DNA of 64,000 nucleotides. It comes from an uncultured Dorea sp. (GTDB taxonomy: Bacteria > Bacillota > Clostridia > Lachnospirales > Lachnospiraceae). Position 1 is the first letter of the stretch; every line of letters begins with the position of its first letter. The DNA is taken from positions 16,735 through 80,734 of the forward strand of contig CAJTOH010000018.1 of the NCBI GenBank assembly GCA_910577685.1, written 5' to 3'. This document shows, piece by piece, positions 7,472 through 15,477 of the stretch. A program made the translations under genes and the position numbers. The notes under the pieces are model-generated. The model saw nothing but the letters and a program-made list of their open reading frames with translations. It was not told the origin of the DNA and searched no databases.

Positions 7472-9082
7472 ATGTATACACCATATCCAGAGAATATGAT
7501 GGAATCCATTAAAAAGGTAGAGGCTACAAGAGAAAAACGTATGTCTACGGAACCTAGACGTCTGACTGCCGATGAAAAAGACGCCCTCCTGAAACAATTC
7601 CATCCTGACTATAATCCGGAGGCTTTTGCGGAGATCAAAGTGGGTTCTAACAAGGGGCAGAAAGCTCCGCTGGAACTGGCTGAGATGCTTCACAGGGCGA
7701 GCCGTATCGCAAATGAAAATATTGACCTCACGAAAGTTGATTATGACGTAGACGTGCTTGTGATCGGCGGCGGCGGCGCCGGTTCTTCTTGTGCCATCGA
7801 GGCCCACAATGCAGGCGCAAACGTTATGATCGTGACGAAACTTCGTATCGGCGATGCGAATACCATGATGGCGGAAGGCGGTATCCAGGCTGCGGATAAA
7901 GAAAACGATTCTCCGGTACAGCATTATCTGGACTGCTTCGGCGGCGGCCATTTTGCCGCAAGGCCGGAACTGGTAAAGCGTCTTGTAATGGAAGCGCCGG
8001 ACGCAATCAAATGGTTGAACGAGCTTGGCGTTATGTTTGACAAAGATGCCGACGGACGTATGGTAACGACCCACGGCGGCGGTACGTCCAGAAAGAGGAT
8101 GCATGCCTGCAAGGATTATTCCGGGGCGGAGATTATGCGGACTCTTCGCGACGAAGTATTAAACCGTCAGATTCCGGTTGTAGAATTTACTTCCGCGGTT
8201 GAGATTATCAAAGACGAGAAAGGTCAGGCCGCAGGCGCCGTACTTCTCAATATGGAAACAGGCGATTATTCCGTCGCAAGGGCAAAGACAGTCGTTATCG
8301 CAACAGGCGGGGCAGGAAGAATGCATTATCAGGGATTCCCTACGTCCAACCACTACGGGGCGACGGCAGACGGGCTTGTATTGGGATACAGGGCGGGAGT
8401 ACCGCTTCTTTATCAGGATTCCATCCAGTATCATCCGACAGGCGTAGCCCATCCGGTACAGATCCGCGGCGCTCTTGTTACGGAGAAAGTCCGTTCTGTG
8501 GGCGCGCAGCTTGTCAACGCCGAAGGCGAAGCATATATTCATCCATTGGAGACCCGCGACGTCAATGCGTCGGGCGTAATCCGTGAGTGCAGGGAAGGAC
8601 GCGGCGTAGAGGCTCCCGGAGGGCAGCAGGGCGTTTGGCTTGACACGCCTATGATTGAACTGCTGGGAGGAGAGGGGACGATTGAGAAGAGAATCCCCGC
8701 CATGTTCCGTATGTACATGAATTACGGGATCGATATGAGAAAAGTCCCGATCCTGATCTATCCGACGCTGCATTACCAGAACGGCGGCCTTGAGATCGAC
8801 GGGGAAGGTTTCACAAAAACAGTCCCGAATCTCTTAGCGGCAGGAGAGGTTGCAGGCGGAATTCACGGAAGAAACAGACTGATGGGCAACTCCCTTCTTG
8901 ACGTTATCGTATTTGGACGGAACGCAGGTAAGAAAGCGGCGGCTAAGGCAAAAGAAGTAGAACTTGGCGCTATGAATATCGACCATGTGGCGGCTTATGA
9001 AGAGGAACTGAAGGGCGCAGGCGTGACCGCAGGCGACGTGTCTCCATTACTTCTGCCGAAATATGCAAGGCATGAGAGATAG
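7472..9082 (+). CDS. Fumarate reductase-like flavoprotein
   Basis: This 536-residue FAD protein of the FrdA/SdhA/NadB superfamily starts at the ATG after GGAGGCG. It has a roughly 90-residue N-terminal extension before the FAD motif VLVIGGGGAGSSC. Active-site signatures of the family are present: YHPTG, LVTEKVR, LHYQNGG and HGRNRLMGNSLLD. The His that binds FAD covalently in membrane FrdA/SdhA (SHT) is replaced by Asn in GDANTMMAEGG near residue 130, so FAD is probably noncovalent. Adjacent fumarase genes make fumarate the best substrate guess; aspartate oxidase or another enoate reductase remain possible. It should work with the upstream iron-sulfur protein and, by context, with HdrABC-Flx. 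Confidence 0.82.
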   Translation: MYTPYPENMMESIKKVEATREKRMSTEPRRLTADEKDALLKQFHPDYNPEAFAEIKVGSNKGQKAPLELAEMLHRASRIANENIDLTKVDYDVDVLVIGGGGAGSSCAIEAHNAGANVMIVTKLRIGDANTMMAEGGIQAADKENDSPVQHYLDCFGGGHFAARPELVKRLVMEAPDAIKWLNELGVMFDKDADGRMVTTHGGGTSRKRMHACKDYSGAEIMRTLRDEVLNRQIPVVEFTSAVEIIKDEKGQAAGAVLLNMETGDYSVARAKTVVIATGGAGRMHYQGFPTSNHYGATADGLVLGYRAGVPLLYQDSIQYHPTGVAHPVQIRGALVTEKVRSVGAQLVNAEGEAYIHPLETRDVNASGVIRECREGRGVEAPGGQQGVWLDTPMIELLGGEGTIEKRIPAMFRMYMNYGIDMRKVPILIYPTLHYQNGGLEIDGEGFTKTVPNLLAAGEVAGGIHGRNRLMGNSLLDVIVFGRNAGKKAAAKAKEVELGAMNIDHVAAYEEELKGAGVTAGDVSPLLLPKYARHER

Positions 9083-9154
9083 GATTGTGTGCCGGTAAGT
9101 TTCATTCAAGACTAATTTTGGCTGAAGATATAAAATTAAGAAGGAGATAAGATT

Positions 9155-9997
9155 ATGCGTGAGATAGAAGTAAGCAAGATTACGGATGTCGTAGAAAAGC
9201 TGTGTATCGAAGCAAATAATCATCTTCCGGAGGACGTAAAGCGTGCGATTAAAGATTGCCGCGCGTGCGAGGACGGTGAGATTGCGAAGGGAGTTCTTGA
9301 CAACATTATTGAGAACTTCGAGATTGCAGACAACGAGTGCGTGCCGATCTGTCAGGATACGGGAATGGCGTGCGTATTCCTCGAGATTGGCCAGGATGTA
9401 CATCTGACCGGCGGGAACCTTGCGGACGCCGTGGACGAGGGAGTCCGCCGCGGTTACGACAAGGGATACCTCCGCAAATCCGTTGTAAAAGACCCGGTAC
9501 GCCGTGGAAATACGGGGGATAATACGCCTGCAATGCTCTATACGGAAATCGTTCCGGGCGAGCAGATCAAGGTCACGGTGGGGCCGAAGGGATTCGGAAG
9601 CGAGAATATGAGCCAGATCCGTATGTTCAAACCTTCCCACGGGTTACAGGGAATCAAGGATTTTATCCTCGAAGTAGTGGAGACTGCGGGACCGAACCCG
9701 TGTCCGCCTATGGTAGTGGGCGTAGGAATCGGCGGAACCTTTGATAAGGCGGCTCTTCTTGCGAAGAAAGCGCTTATGCGCCCCGTTGATTCCTCCAACC
9801 CGGATGCGTTCTATGCGGATTTGGAGAAAGAGATGCTGGAGAAGATCAATAAGCTTGGAATCGGGCCTCAGGGCTTCGGCGGAAAGACCACGGCAATCGG
9901 ATTAAATATTGAGACTCTTCCGACCCATATCGCAGGCATGCCATGCGCAGTCAATATCAACTGCCATGTCACACGCCACAAAACGGAGGTGATTTAG
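9155..9997 (+). CDS. Class I fumarate hydratase (or tartrate dehydratase) alpha subunit
   Basis: This 280-residue protein is the alpha part of a two-subunit, oxygen-sensitive [4Fe-4S] fumarase. Family markers include ICQDTGMACVF near residue 65, RGNTGDNTPA, GPKGFGSENMS, VGVGIGGTFDKAA and GPQGFGGKTTA. The reaction is reversible hydration of fumarate to malate. It has a consensus AGAAGGAGAT site and its stop directly abuts the beta subunit start. L-tartrate dehydratase subunits (TtdA/TtdB) are close relatives, but the neighbouring fumarate-reductase-like genes favour fumarase in the malate to fumarate direction. Confidence 0.88.
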   Translation: MREIEVSKITDVVEKLCIEANNHLPEDVKRAIKDCRACEDGEIAKGVLDNIIENFEIADNECVPICQDTGMACVFLEIGQDVHLTGGNLADAVDEGVRRGYDKGYLRKSVVKDPVRRGNTGDNTPAMLYTEIVPGEQIKVTVGPKGFGSENMSQIRMFKPSHGLQGIKDFILEVVETAGPNPCPPMVVGVGIGGTFDKAALLAKKALMRPVDSSNPDAFYADLEKEMLEKINKLGIGPQGFGGKTTAIGLNIETLPTHIAGMPCAVNINCHVTRHKTEVI

Positions 9998-10561
9998 ATG
10001 GCGGCAAAGAAGATTACATTACCATTGACAGAAGAACTTGCAAAGACGCTTCATGCAGGGGACAGCGTACTCGTGACCGGAACCATCTATACCTCCCGCG
10101 ACGCAGGACACAAGCGGATGTGCGAAGCGCTTGCTAAGGGCGAGGAGATTCCGTTTGACCCGACGGACGCTACCATCTATTATGTAGGGCCGACTCCGGC
10201 GAAGCCGGGGCAGGTTATCGGTTCCGCGGGACCGACCACCAGCGGTCGTATGGATGCCTATGCGCCGACCATGATGTCCGTGGGCGCGCGAGGCATGATC
10301 GGGAAAGGCGCGCGTCTTCCGGAAGTCGTTGATGCCATGAAGAAATATTCCGGCGTATACTTCGGAGCCATCGGCGGGGCAGGCGCTCTTCTTGCAAAAT
10401 GTATCAAGAAGGCAGAACTGATTGCCTATGAAGACCTGGGGGCAGAGGCCCTTAGGAAACTGTATGTGGAGGATATGCCGCTGGTTGTTATTATTGACAG
10501 CAAAGGGAATAACCTGTATGAGAGCGGGCGCGCCGCTTATCTAAAGGAGCACGAGGCTTAA
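9998..10561 (+). CDS. Class I fumarate hydratase (or tartrate dehydratase) beta subunit
   Basis: This 187-residue protein is the beta part of the two-subunit fumarase. Typical features are GDSVLVTGTIYTSRDAGHKR near residue 25, YVGPTPAKPGQVIGSAGPTT and GRMDAYAPTM, and a C-terminal core with GAIGGAGALLAKCIKKAE. It lies immediately after the alpha subunit with zero intergenic bases and a GGAGGTGATTTAG ribosome binding site inside the end of the alpha gene. A short hairpin downstream separates it from the antiporter gene. Confidence 0.88.
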   Translation: MAAKKITLPLTEELAKTLHAGDSVLVTGTIYTSRDAGHKRMCEALAKGEEIPFDPTDATIYYVGPTPAKPGQVIGSAGPTTSGRMDAYAPTMMSVGARGMIGKGARLPEVVDAMKKYSGVYFGAIGGAGALLAKCIKKAELIAYEDLGAEALRKLYVEDMPLVVIIDSKGNNLYESGRAAYLKEHEA

Positions 10562-10594
10562 AACAGGCGGTTTTCGTCAGGGGCATCCCGTAAT

Positions 10595-10616
10595 GCCTGC
10601 CCTTTTAGGGGCAGGC
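10595..10616 (+). other. Intercistronic hairpin between fumarase and antiporter
   Basis: A perfect 8-bp stem GCCTGCCC/GGGCAGGC with a TTTTAG loop. No T-run follows, so it is not a classical terminator. It may act in mRNA processing, stability or partial attenuation of the antiporter gene. Confidence 0.45.
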
Positions 10617-10667
10617 TGACCGTTACAAATAAGGAACTATGTACGATATAGAAGGGAGTCATATGAC

Positions 10668-11879
10668 ATGGAGTTATTTGGAGGAATATTGGCAGTTAAG
10701 GCTGTAGTATTTCTGACATTCTCAATCTTCGTGATTGCCGCCGTAGGGTATTCCATCGGCAGGATTGAAGTAAAGGGAATCGACCTTGGAACTGCCGGAG
10801 TATTTATCGTTGCTCTGGTCTATGGGTGTCTGTTATACGGAAAGCTGTCGGATAACCTGATGGCGGGAGATGTATCGTTTGCTACGGATGCGCTGAAAAT
10901 CGTCGAGAATATGGGGCTGGTTTTCTTTGTGACCTCCGTAGGTTTTATTGCAGGCCCGAATTTTTTCGGGAATCTGAAGCGGAATTTTAAATCTTACGTC
11001 CTGCTTGGCGCAATGATTATTCTTGCGGCTGCGGCAACTTGTGTATTATGTATCTTTATCGGCGGCAATTTTACGGAGCTTGACCACGACCAGTTCAAGG
11101 CTATTCTGGTGGGCATCCTTTCTGGCGCTCTGACCAGTACGCCGGCGTTCTCCGCATCCAAGGCGGCTGTGGGCGCAGATTTGGAGGCGCTGGTGTCCGT
11201 TGGATACGGGATTGCGTATCTGTTCGGCGTGATCGGAGTCGTATTGTTCGTGCAGATTGTCCCTAAGGTACTGAAAGCGGATATGAACGAGGAGGTTGCG
11301 AAGATTGCCGCCAGGGAAGGAGGAAGCGCAAAGAGGAAGAGCTTGATTCTGACAGAGGTAGACGAGTTCGGATTCATGGCGTTTTCACTGGCGGCGGTGG
11401 TAGGAATTCTGGTGGGAAGTATCAGTTACCGGAATTTTTCCCTGACTACGACGGGCGGATGCCTGTTGACGGCGCTTGTGTTCGGACACTACGGGCATAT
11501 CGGGAAGATCTCCATTGTGCCTAAGAGCTCTACTCTCAAAATGCTGCGGGAACTGGGGCTTATGCTGTTCCTGATCGGTGCGGGAGTGTCGGGCGGCGCG
11601 AAATTCGTACAATACTTCGAGCCTATATATTTTCTCTATGGGGCGATCATGACGATCCTCCCTATGATTATCGGGTTCGTGATTGCGAAAAATATCCTGA
11701 AGCTGCCGCTTCTCAATAACCTTGGATCGCTGACCGGGGGAATGACAAGTACGCCGGCGCTTGGGACGCTGATTAATATGGCGGGGACGGAGGATATTGC
11801 GGCTGCGTATGCGGCGACTTATCCGATCGCGCTGATTGCAGTGGTGCTGGCTTCACAGTTGATTATCCTGTTCTGTTAG
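10668..11879 (+). CDS. AspT/YidE-like dicarboxylate or amino acid exchanger, short form
   Basis: This 403-residue membrane protein has two homologous halves, each with the aspartate:alanine exchanger signature: GILSGALTSTPAFSAS near residue 147 and GSLTGGMTSTPALGTL near 355, each preceded by a matching helix pair. Full AspT or YidE proteins are about 540-560 residues with two RCK_C (TrkA_C) domains between the halves. Here the halves are joined by a short charged linker (KADMNEEVAKIAAREGGSAKRK), so the regulatory domains are absent. Sitting at the end of a fumarate/succinate cluster, it may export succinate or exchange it for fumarate, malate or aspartate. The fold is well supported; the substrate is inferred. 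Confidence 0.75.
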   Translation: MELFGGILAVKAVVFLTFSIFVIAAVGYSIGRIEVKGIDLGTAGVFIVALVYGCLLYGKLSDNLMAGDVSFATDALKIVENMGLVFFVTSVGFIAGPNFFGNLKRNFKSYVLLGAMIILAAAATCVLCIFIGGNFTELDHDQFKAILVGILSGALTSTPAFSASKAAVGADLEALVSVGYGIAYLFGVIGVVLFVQIVPKVLKADMNEEVAKIAAREGGSAKRKSLILTEVDEFGFMAFSLAAVVGILVGSISYRNFSLTTTGGCLLTALVFGHYGHIGKISIVPKSSTLKMLRELGLMLFLIGAGVSGGAKFVQYFEPIYFLYGAIMTILPMIIGFVIAKNILKLPLLNNLGSLTGGMTSTPALGTLINMAGTEDIAAAYAATYPIALIAVVLASQLIILFC

Positions 11880-11886
11880 AATATAT

Positions 11887-11923
11887 AAAAGGGTCTGCTG
11901 CATTATTGCAGCAGACCCTTTTT
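11887..11923. terminator. Bidirectional rho-independent terminator
   Basis: A-run, 12-bp perfect stem GGGTCTGCTGCA/TGCAGCAGACCC with a TTAT loop, then a T-run. It ends the antiporter transcript and can also serve the convergent small gene at 11949-12278. Confidence 0.9.
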
Positions 11924-11948
11924 GTGATCCGGGCCGCTTTGTACTGCG

Positions 11949-12278
11949 CTATCTGAATAGGCCGAACAGACCTTTTTTCTTGGACTTCGCGGATTTCTTG
12001 TACGTATAGTCGCCGTCGTCGCCGTGCCTGTTGCGGTGCTTGTCGATTGCCATATATAACTGGCAGACGGCTTCTTTGGTGCTGCACCAACTGAAGGGGA
12101 CGTCGATGTCCTGAAATCTGAGACGAAGCCTCTTGTATTCCTGATCGCTGATGGCTTCCGGCTTGCTGATGTCGCGGTTGCCGAACATCTCTTCAAATGT
12201 GTCGCGGATCTTAATATACTTCACCGGATTGTCTGTGATTAATTTCATGACCTGTTCTGTAATTTCTTTTTTTTCCAT
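11949..12278 (-). CDS. Small hypothetical protein with basic C-terminus
   Basis: This 109-residue soluble protein is not assigned to a family I recognise. The N-terminal half is helical and charged (MEKKEITEQVMKLI, IKIRDTFEEMFG), the centre holds DVPFSWCSTKEAVCQLYMA, and the tail is Lys-rich and ends in KKKGLFGLFR. An AGAGAGGAA site lies just upstream of the ATG on the minus strand. It converges on the antiporter and shares the terminator. No function is proposed. Confidence 0.6.
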   Translation of the reverse strand: MEKKEITEQVMKLITDNPVKYIKIRDTFEEMFGNRDISKPEAISDQEYKRLRLRFQDIDVPFSWCSTKEAVCQLYMAIDKHRNRHGDDGDYTYKKSAKSKKKGLFGLFR

Positions 12279-12519
12279 TCTTAAATTCCTCTCTAAAACG
12301 ATACCTTATTAAATAAATTACGCCTGACAAGGGGCGGAGGGTTAATATGCTTTGTATTTTGTAGTGTAATATAGAATGTGCATTATTGCAATAGTAAAAC
12401 TGCTTTTAGACCTAAAATATGGCGCGTTTATATTCTTGCCTTGTTTTTGTATAGCAATTTTCAGAATATTTTGTTATAATAAAGATAGCAAGAATATATG
12501 GCAGGAAGGAGTTTTTATT

Positions 12520-13122
12520 ATGTCAAAACGGGTCATCTCTATTAATCGAATGTATGGAAGCAACGGAAGAAAGATAGGAAAGGCTTTGTCAGAAGAGTTG
12601 GGAATCCACTGCTATGACAAGGATTTGATACAGATCGCAAGCAAGGAGCAGGGGCTTCCCTATGAGGAGCTCCTGAAAGTGGATGAGAAGCGTGCAAGCC
12701 AGTGGCGTTACCCGTTGGAAGAACCGGCGCAGATGGAAAACCAGTATCATTTTTATCCGATGAACGACGTGCTTTTCCAGGCGCAGACAGAGATTATTAA
12801 GTTTATTGCCAAACGGGAGGAGTGTATCTTCATCGGACGCTGCGCCGGCCAGATTCTGGGAGATAGCTGTTTGAAGGTTTTTATCCATGCGCCGTTTGAA
12901 TATCGGGTAAAGGTAGCTTCCGAACGTATGGAAATTCCGGAGAGGGATGCGCGCGGGTATGTAAAGAAGGCGGATAAGGAACGGCGGAGCTTCTATGAGT
13001 ATTTTACCGATGAGAAGTGGATGGATATGAGCGCGTATGATCTCTGTATCGACAGCAGCCGGTTTACGGAAGCTCAGATTGTTAAGATGCTTAAAGCGGC
13101 GTATGAGAGTTTGGATGCATAG
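12520..13122 (+). CDS. Cytidylate kinase-like family protein
   Basis: This 200-residue protein matches the AAA_26 cytidylate kinase-like family. The start is the ATG after GGAAGGAGT; an open frame extends further upstream without a ribosome binding site. The N-terminal loop VISINRMYGSNGRKIGKAL takes the place of the usual SREYGSGGREIG. It is followed by GIHCYDKDLIQIA, ECIFIGRCAGQIL and a lid-like RVASERM/ERDARGYVKKADKERRSFY region. Members are common in gut Clostridia near unrelated genes, and their true substrate is generally not known. A TATAAT box at 12475-12480 is a possible -10. It stands alone and ends in a terminator. Confidence 0.8.
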   Translation: MSKRVISINRMYGSNGRKIGKALSEELGIHCYDKDLIQIASKEQGLPYEELLKVDEKRASQWRYPLEEPAQMENQYHFYPMNDVLFQAQTEIIKFIAKREECIFIGRCAGQILGDSCLKVFIHAPFEYRVKVASERMEIPERDARGYVKKADKERRSFYEYFTDEKWMDMSAYDLCIDSSRFTEAQIVKMLKAAYESLDA

Positions 13123-13172
13123 AGGGTTATGTTCCGCCGAATAGCGGCGTGCGCCGTATATGCTGCGGTAAT

Positions 13173-13205
13173 CAGAAAAGCTGCCTTCCCCCGGCAGCTT
13201 TTCTG
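13173..13205. terminator. Rho-independent terminator between convergent genes
   Basis: A perfect 13-bp stem CAGAAAAGCTGCC/GGCAGCTTTTCTG with a 7-base loop. It lies between the kinase-like gene (plus) and the PQ-loop/SGNH gene (minus). A/T-rich stem ends supply the U-tract in both directions. Confidence 0.8.
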
Positions 13206-13247
13206 AAACATCTATTCATCAGACATACCAATAGTGATGACAGACTC

Positions 13248-14264
13248 TTAATGTTTTGCGAAGACAACTTCTCTTTTTGTCCCCGGTTCCGCAGACGCCT
13301 CGCCGTCGTCCGGCGCATGCTCGATCTTGCGGTTGCTCAATGCCCCGGCCTCCATTGCGTCGGCAAAATTAATCGGATGGTTGCGCATATGCACTTTCAG
13401 CATTTCAAACAGCCGAAGAGTCGGGCGTTTGGATTCCAGCACGTCTGAGACGTCGATATATTTGCACCCGGTCTGCGAAGCCAACGTTTTCAGGCGCTGG
13501 TTGATCTTGAAAGCGGCCGGACTGTTGGATACGATGGGTACAATGTAGATAGAGGCCTGCGTCTTTGTGTGTATCATATAGAGAAGCCACTCATATTTGG
13601 AAATAAAATTGTCTGCGTCTACATTTTCATCGCGAATATCTATATCTCCCATATTTACAAAAATCTTGCGCGGATTGAGGTCATAGAGGCATACCTTCAG
13701 GTAGCTTTCAATTTGGTCGATACGCACGTCTTTGACGCTCCGGTTGTAGATTGGTTCCGTTATGCGGAACGCCTGCGCCAGTTCTCCGATTGGGAGAGCT
13801 GCGAAGGTGTTGGAGCCGAAGAGCACGACGCCGCCGGCTTCCGTAATACTGTTCATTTCTCGATATGTTTCCATTTCATCTTCTCCTTGACTGTGAATCG
13901 ATGGTTTTGAAGGTGCGGATGTCTGAGCAGTCGTGTCTGCGGATGTATTTGCTGTATTGCCGGAAATCTGCCTGCTGAGGATGGCGTTGGCCTCTTTTGC
14001 CTGCCTGTCGTAGCGGCGGTTGATGAAGTATACGACTACATTGGCGGATACGACAATCAGGTTCAGAAGATACACGACCAATACATAATTGAATCTGTGG
14101 TTATAAATTTTTGCCGAGATTCCAGCGATATATCCTGTAATAATCAGGAGTATGAACTGGAGGCTCATGTTTCTTGCTGATTTTGCTTTGATGTTCTTGG
14201 CAAGGTTCATAGGCCAGGAAAGGCCGAAGCAAATCAGCATGGTGGACTCTAAAAGTTCAGCCAT
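13248..14264 (-). CDS. PQ-loop-like membrane domain fused to SGNH/GDSL-like domain
   Basis: This 338-residue protein starts at the second of two close ATGs, 7 bases after GTGAGGG. Residues 1-75 form about three membrane helices with a PQ-loop/SWEET-like signature (FGLSWPMNLAKNIKAKSAR, then MSLQFILLIITGYIAGI). A Ser/Thr-rich linker follows, then a domain of about 190 residues with SGNH-hydrolase order: VVLFGSNTF in place of GDS, NRSVKDVRI, and VNMGDIDI in place of GxND. The catalytic Ser context (GSN rather than GDS) and the final DxxH are degenerate, so it may bind rather than hydrolyse. It resembles half of a vesicular transporter fused to a sensor or esterase; function unknown. Confidence 0.65.
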   Translation of the reverse strand: MAELLESTMLICFGLSWPMNLAKNIKAKSARNMSLQFILLIITGYIAGISAKIYNHRFNYVLVVYLLNLIVVSANVVVYFINRRYDRQAKEANAILSRQISGNTANTSADTTAQTSAPSKPSIHSQGEDEMETYREMNSITEAGGVVLFGSNTFAALPIGELAQAFRITEPIYNRSVKDVRIDQIESYLKVCLYDLNPRKIFVNMGDIDIRDENVDADNFISKYEWLLYMIHTKTQASIYIVPIVSNSPAAFKINQRLKTLASQTGCKYIDVSDVLESKRPTLRLFEMLKVHMRNHPINFADAMEAGALSNRKIEHAPDDGEASAEPGTKREVVFAKH

Positions 14265-14367
14265 TTTCATTCCCTCACTTTCTGTGCTGCTAATATAGTA
14301 TGCGGGCAATCTGACCGTGACAGATGTTCCGCATCTATGTCTCTCAAGTTCCTTACACAGTTTAGCA

Positions 14368-14396
14368 TTGACCTATGATTATGTCTAATATATAAT
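14368..14396 (+). promoter_or_regulatory. Strong promoter upstream of the LysR gene
   Basis: TTGACC at 14368-14373, a 17-base spacer and a perfect TATAAT at 14391-14396. An imperfect dyad CATAA...TTATG at 14409-14426, with LysR-like T-N11-A character, lies just downstream and could be an autoregulatory site. Confidence 0.6.
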
Positions 14397-14502
14397 ATTT
14401 ATCAAATTCATAATATAAATGTTATGGATTTGGGATTCATAGCTGTAAAAACGGGGTGTGGATGAAACTATTTGAAAATGAATAGAGAGAGAAGGAACGT
14501 AT

Positions 14503-15381
14503 ATGGAGATCATGCAGATCCGATATTTTTTAGAGGCTGCGAGGACGAAGCACATGACCAACAGCGCGAAGAACCTGCATATTACGCAGCCGGCGCTGAC
14601 CCAGGCGATCAGAAGGCTTGAGAAGGATTTGGGCGTCCCTCTGTTTGCTTCGAAGGGAAGGAATATCGTGCTGACGGAGTACGGGAAATATTTACAGAGA
14701 AAGCTGGAGCCGCTGATGGAACAGATGGAGGCCATTCCCGAGGAGCTTAAGATGATGGTAGCCTTAGAGGGGGAGACGATCCACATGAATGTGCTGGCGG
14801 CGTCGGGACTTGTGATGGAGGCGATTATTGAGTATAAAAAGGAGCATGGCGGGATTAATTTCCAGATTCAGCAGAATTCGGAGAGCGAACTTTACGATGT
14901 CGCCGTGACCACGAAGCTGTTCTATCAGGGGCAGGAGGAACAGAACCTCTTTGCCTGCGGGGAGGAGATCTATCTGGCCGTGCCGGAAAACGGAAGATAT
15001 AAGGGAAGGACGTCCGTGCGCCTTGAGGAGGCGTCGGACGAGGGGTTCATATGTCTTCTGGGCTCCAGAGAGTTCCGCTATATATGCGACCGGTTCTGCC
15101 AGCATGCCGGGTTTACACCGAAGGTTATTTTTGAGAGCGACAACCCCTCTGCCGTTAAAAATATGATCGCCGCAAATATCGGCATCGGGTTCTGGCCGGA
15201 GTTTACATGGGGCAGCATCGACAATGAACATGTAAAGCTTATGAAGATCGAGGATCCCGTCTGCCGGCGGGATATTATCATACACTATAACAGGAACAAG
15301 ACGGACAGCCGTAATGTAGTAGAGTTTTACGAATTTTTGACAGAATTTTTTGAAAAGAGGAAGAGGATGAACTGTTCCTGA
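14503..15381 (+). CDS. LysR family transcriptional regulator
   Basis: This 292-residue protein has a classic N-terminal winged helix-turn-helix: QIRYFLEAARTKHMTNSAKN, LHITQPALTQAIRRLEKDLG and PLFASKGRNIVLTEYGK. A PBP-like effector domain follows (residues 90-290). GAGAAGGAACG precedes the ATG. It lies 96 bases upstream of iorAB in the same direction, so it is the obvious candidate regulator of arylpyruvate oxidation. The effector is unknown; an aromatic keto acid or aryl acetate would fit the context. Confidence 0.9.
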   Translation: MEIMQIRYFLEAARTKHMTNSAKNLHITQPALTQAIRRLEKDLGVPLFASKGRNIVLTEYGKYLQRKLEPLMEQMEAIPEELKMMVALEGETIHMNVLAASGLVMEAIIEYKKEHGGINFQIQQNSESELYDVAVTTKLFYQGQEEQNLFACGEEIYLAVPENGRYKGRTSVRLEEASDEGFICLLGSREFRYICDRFCQHAGFTPKVIFESDNPSAVKNMIAANIGIGFWPEFTWGSIDNEHVKLMKIEDPVCRRDIIIHYNRNKTDSRNVVEFYEFLTEFFEKRKRMNCS

Positions 15382-15477
15382 GAGGATAGAGGATTCCTTT
15401 CATTGGATATGGTGTTTTTTGCTGTGATGTGCTAAAATATTGCGATAAGAATGTAATTTCAAAGGAGAAAAACAGAT

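Noticed and set aside
6745..7509. Long minus-strand open frame opposite the fumarate reductase iron-sulfur gene
   Set aside because: The plus strand encodes clear [2Fe-2S] and [4Fe-4S] motifs; the minus frame shows no family signature and lacks a ribosome binding site.
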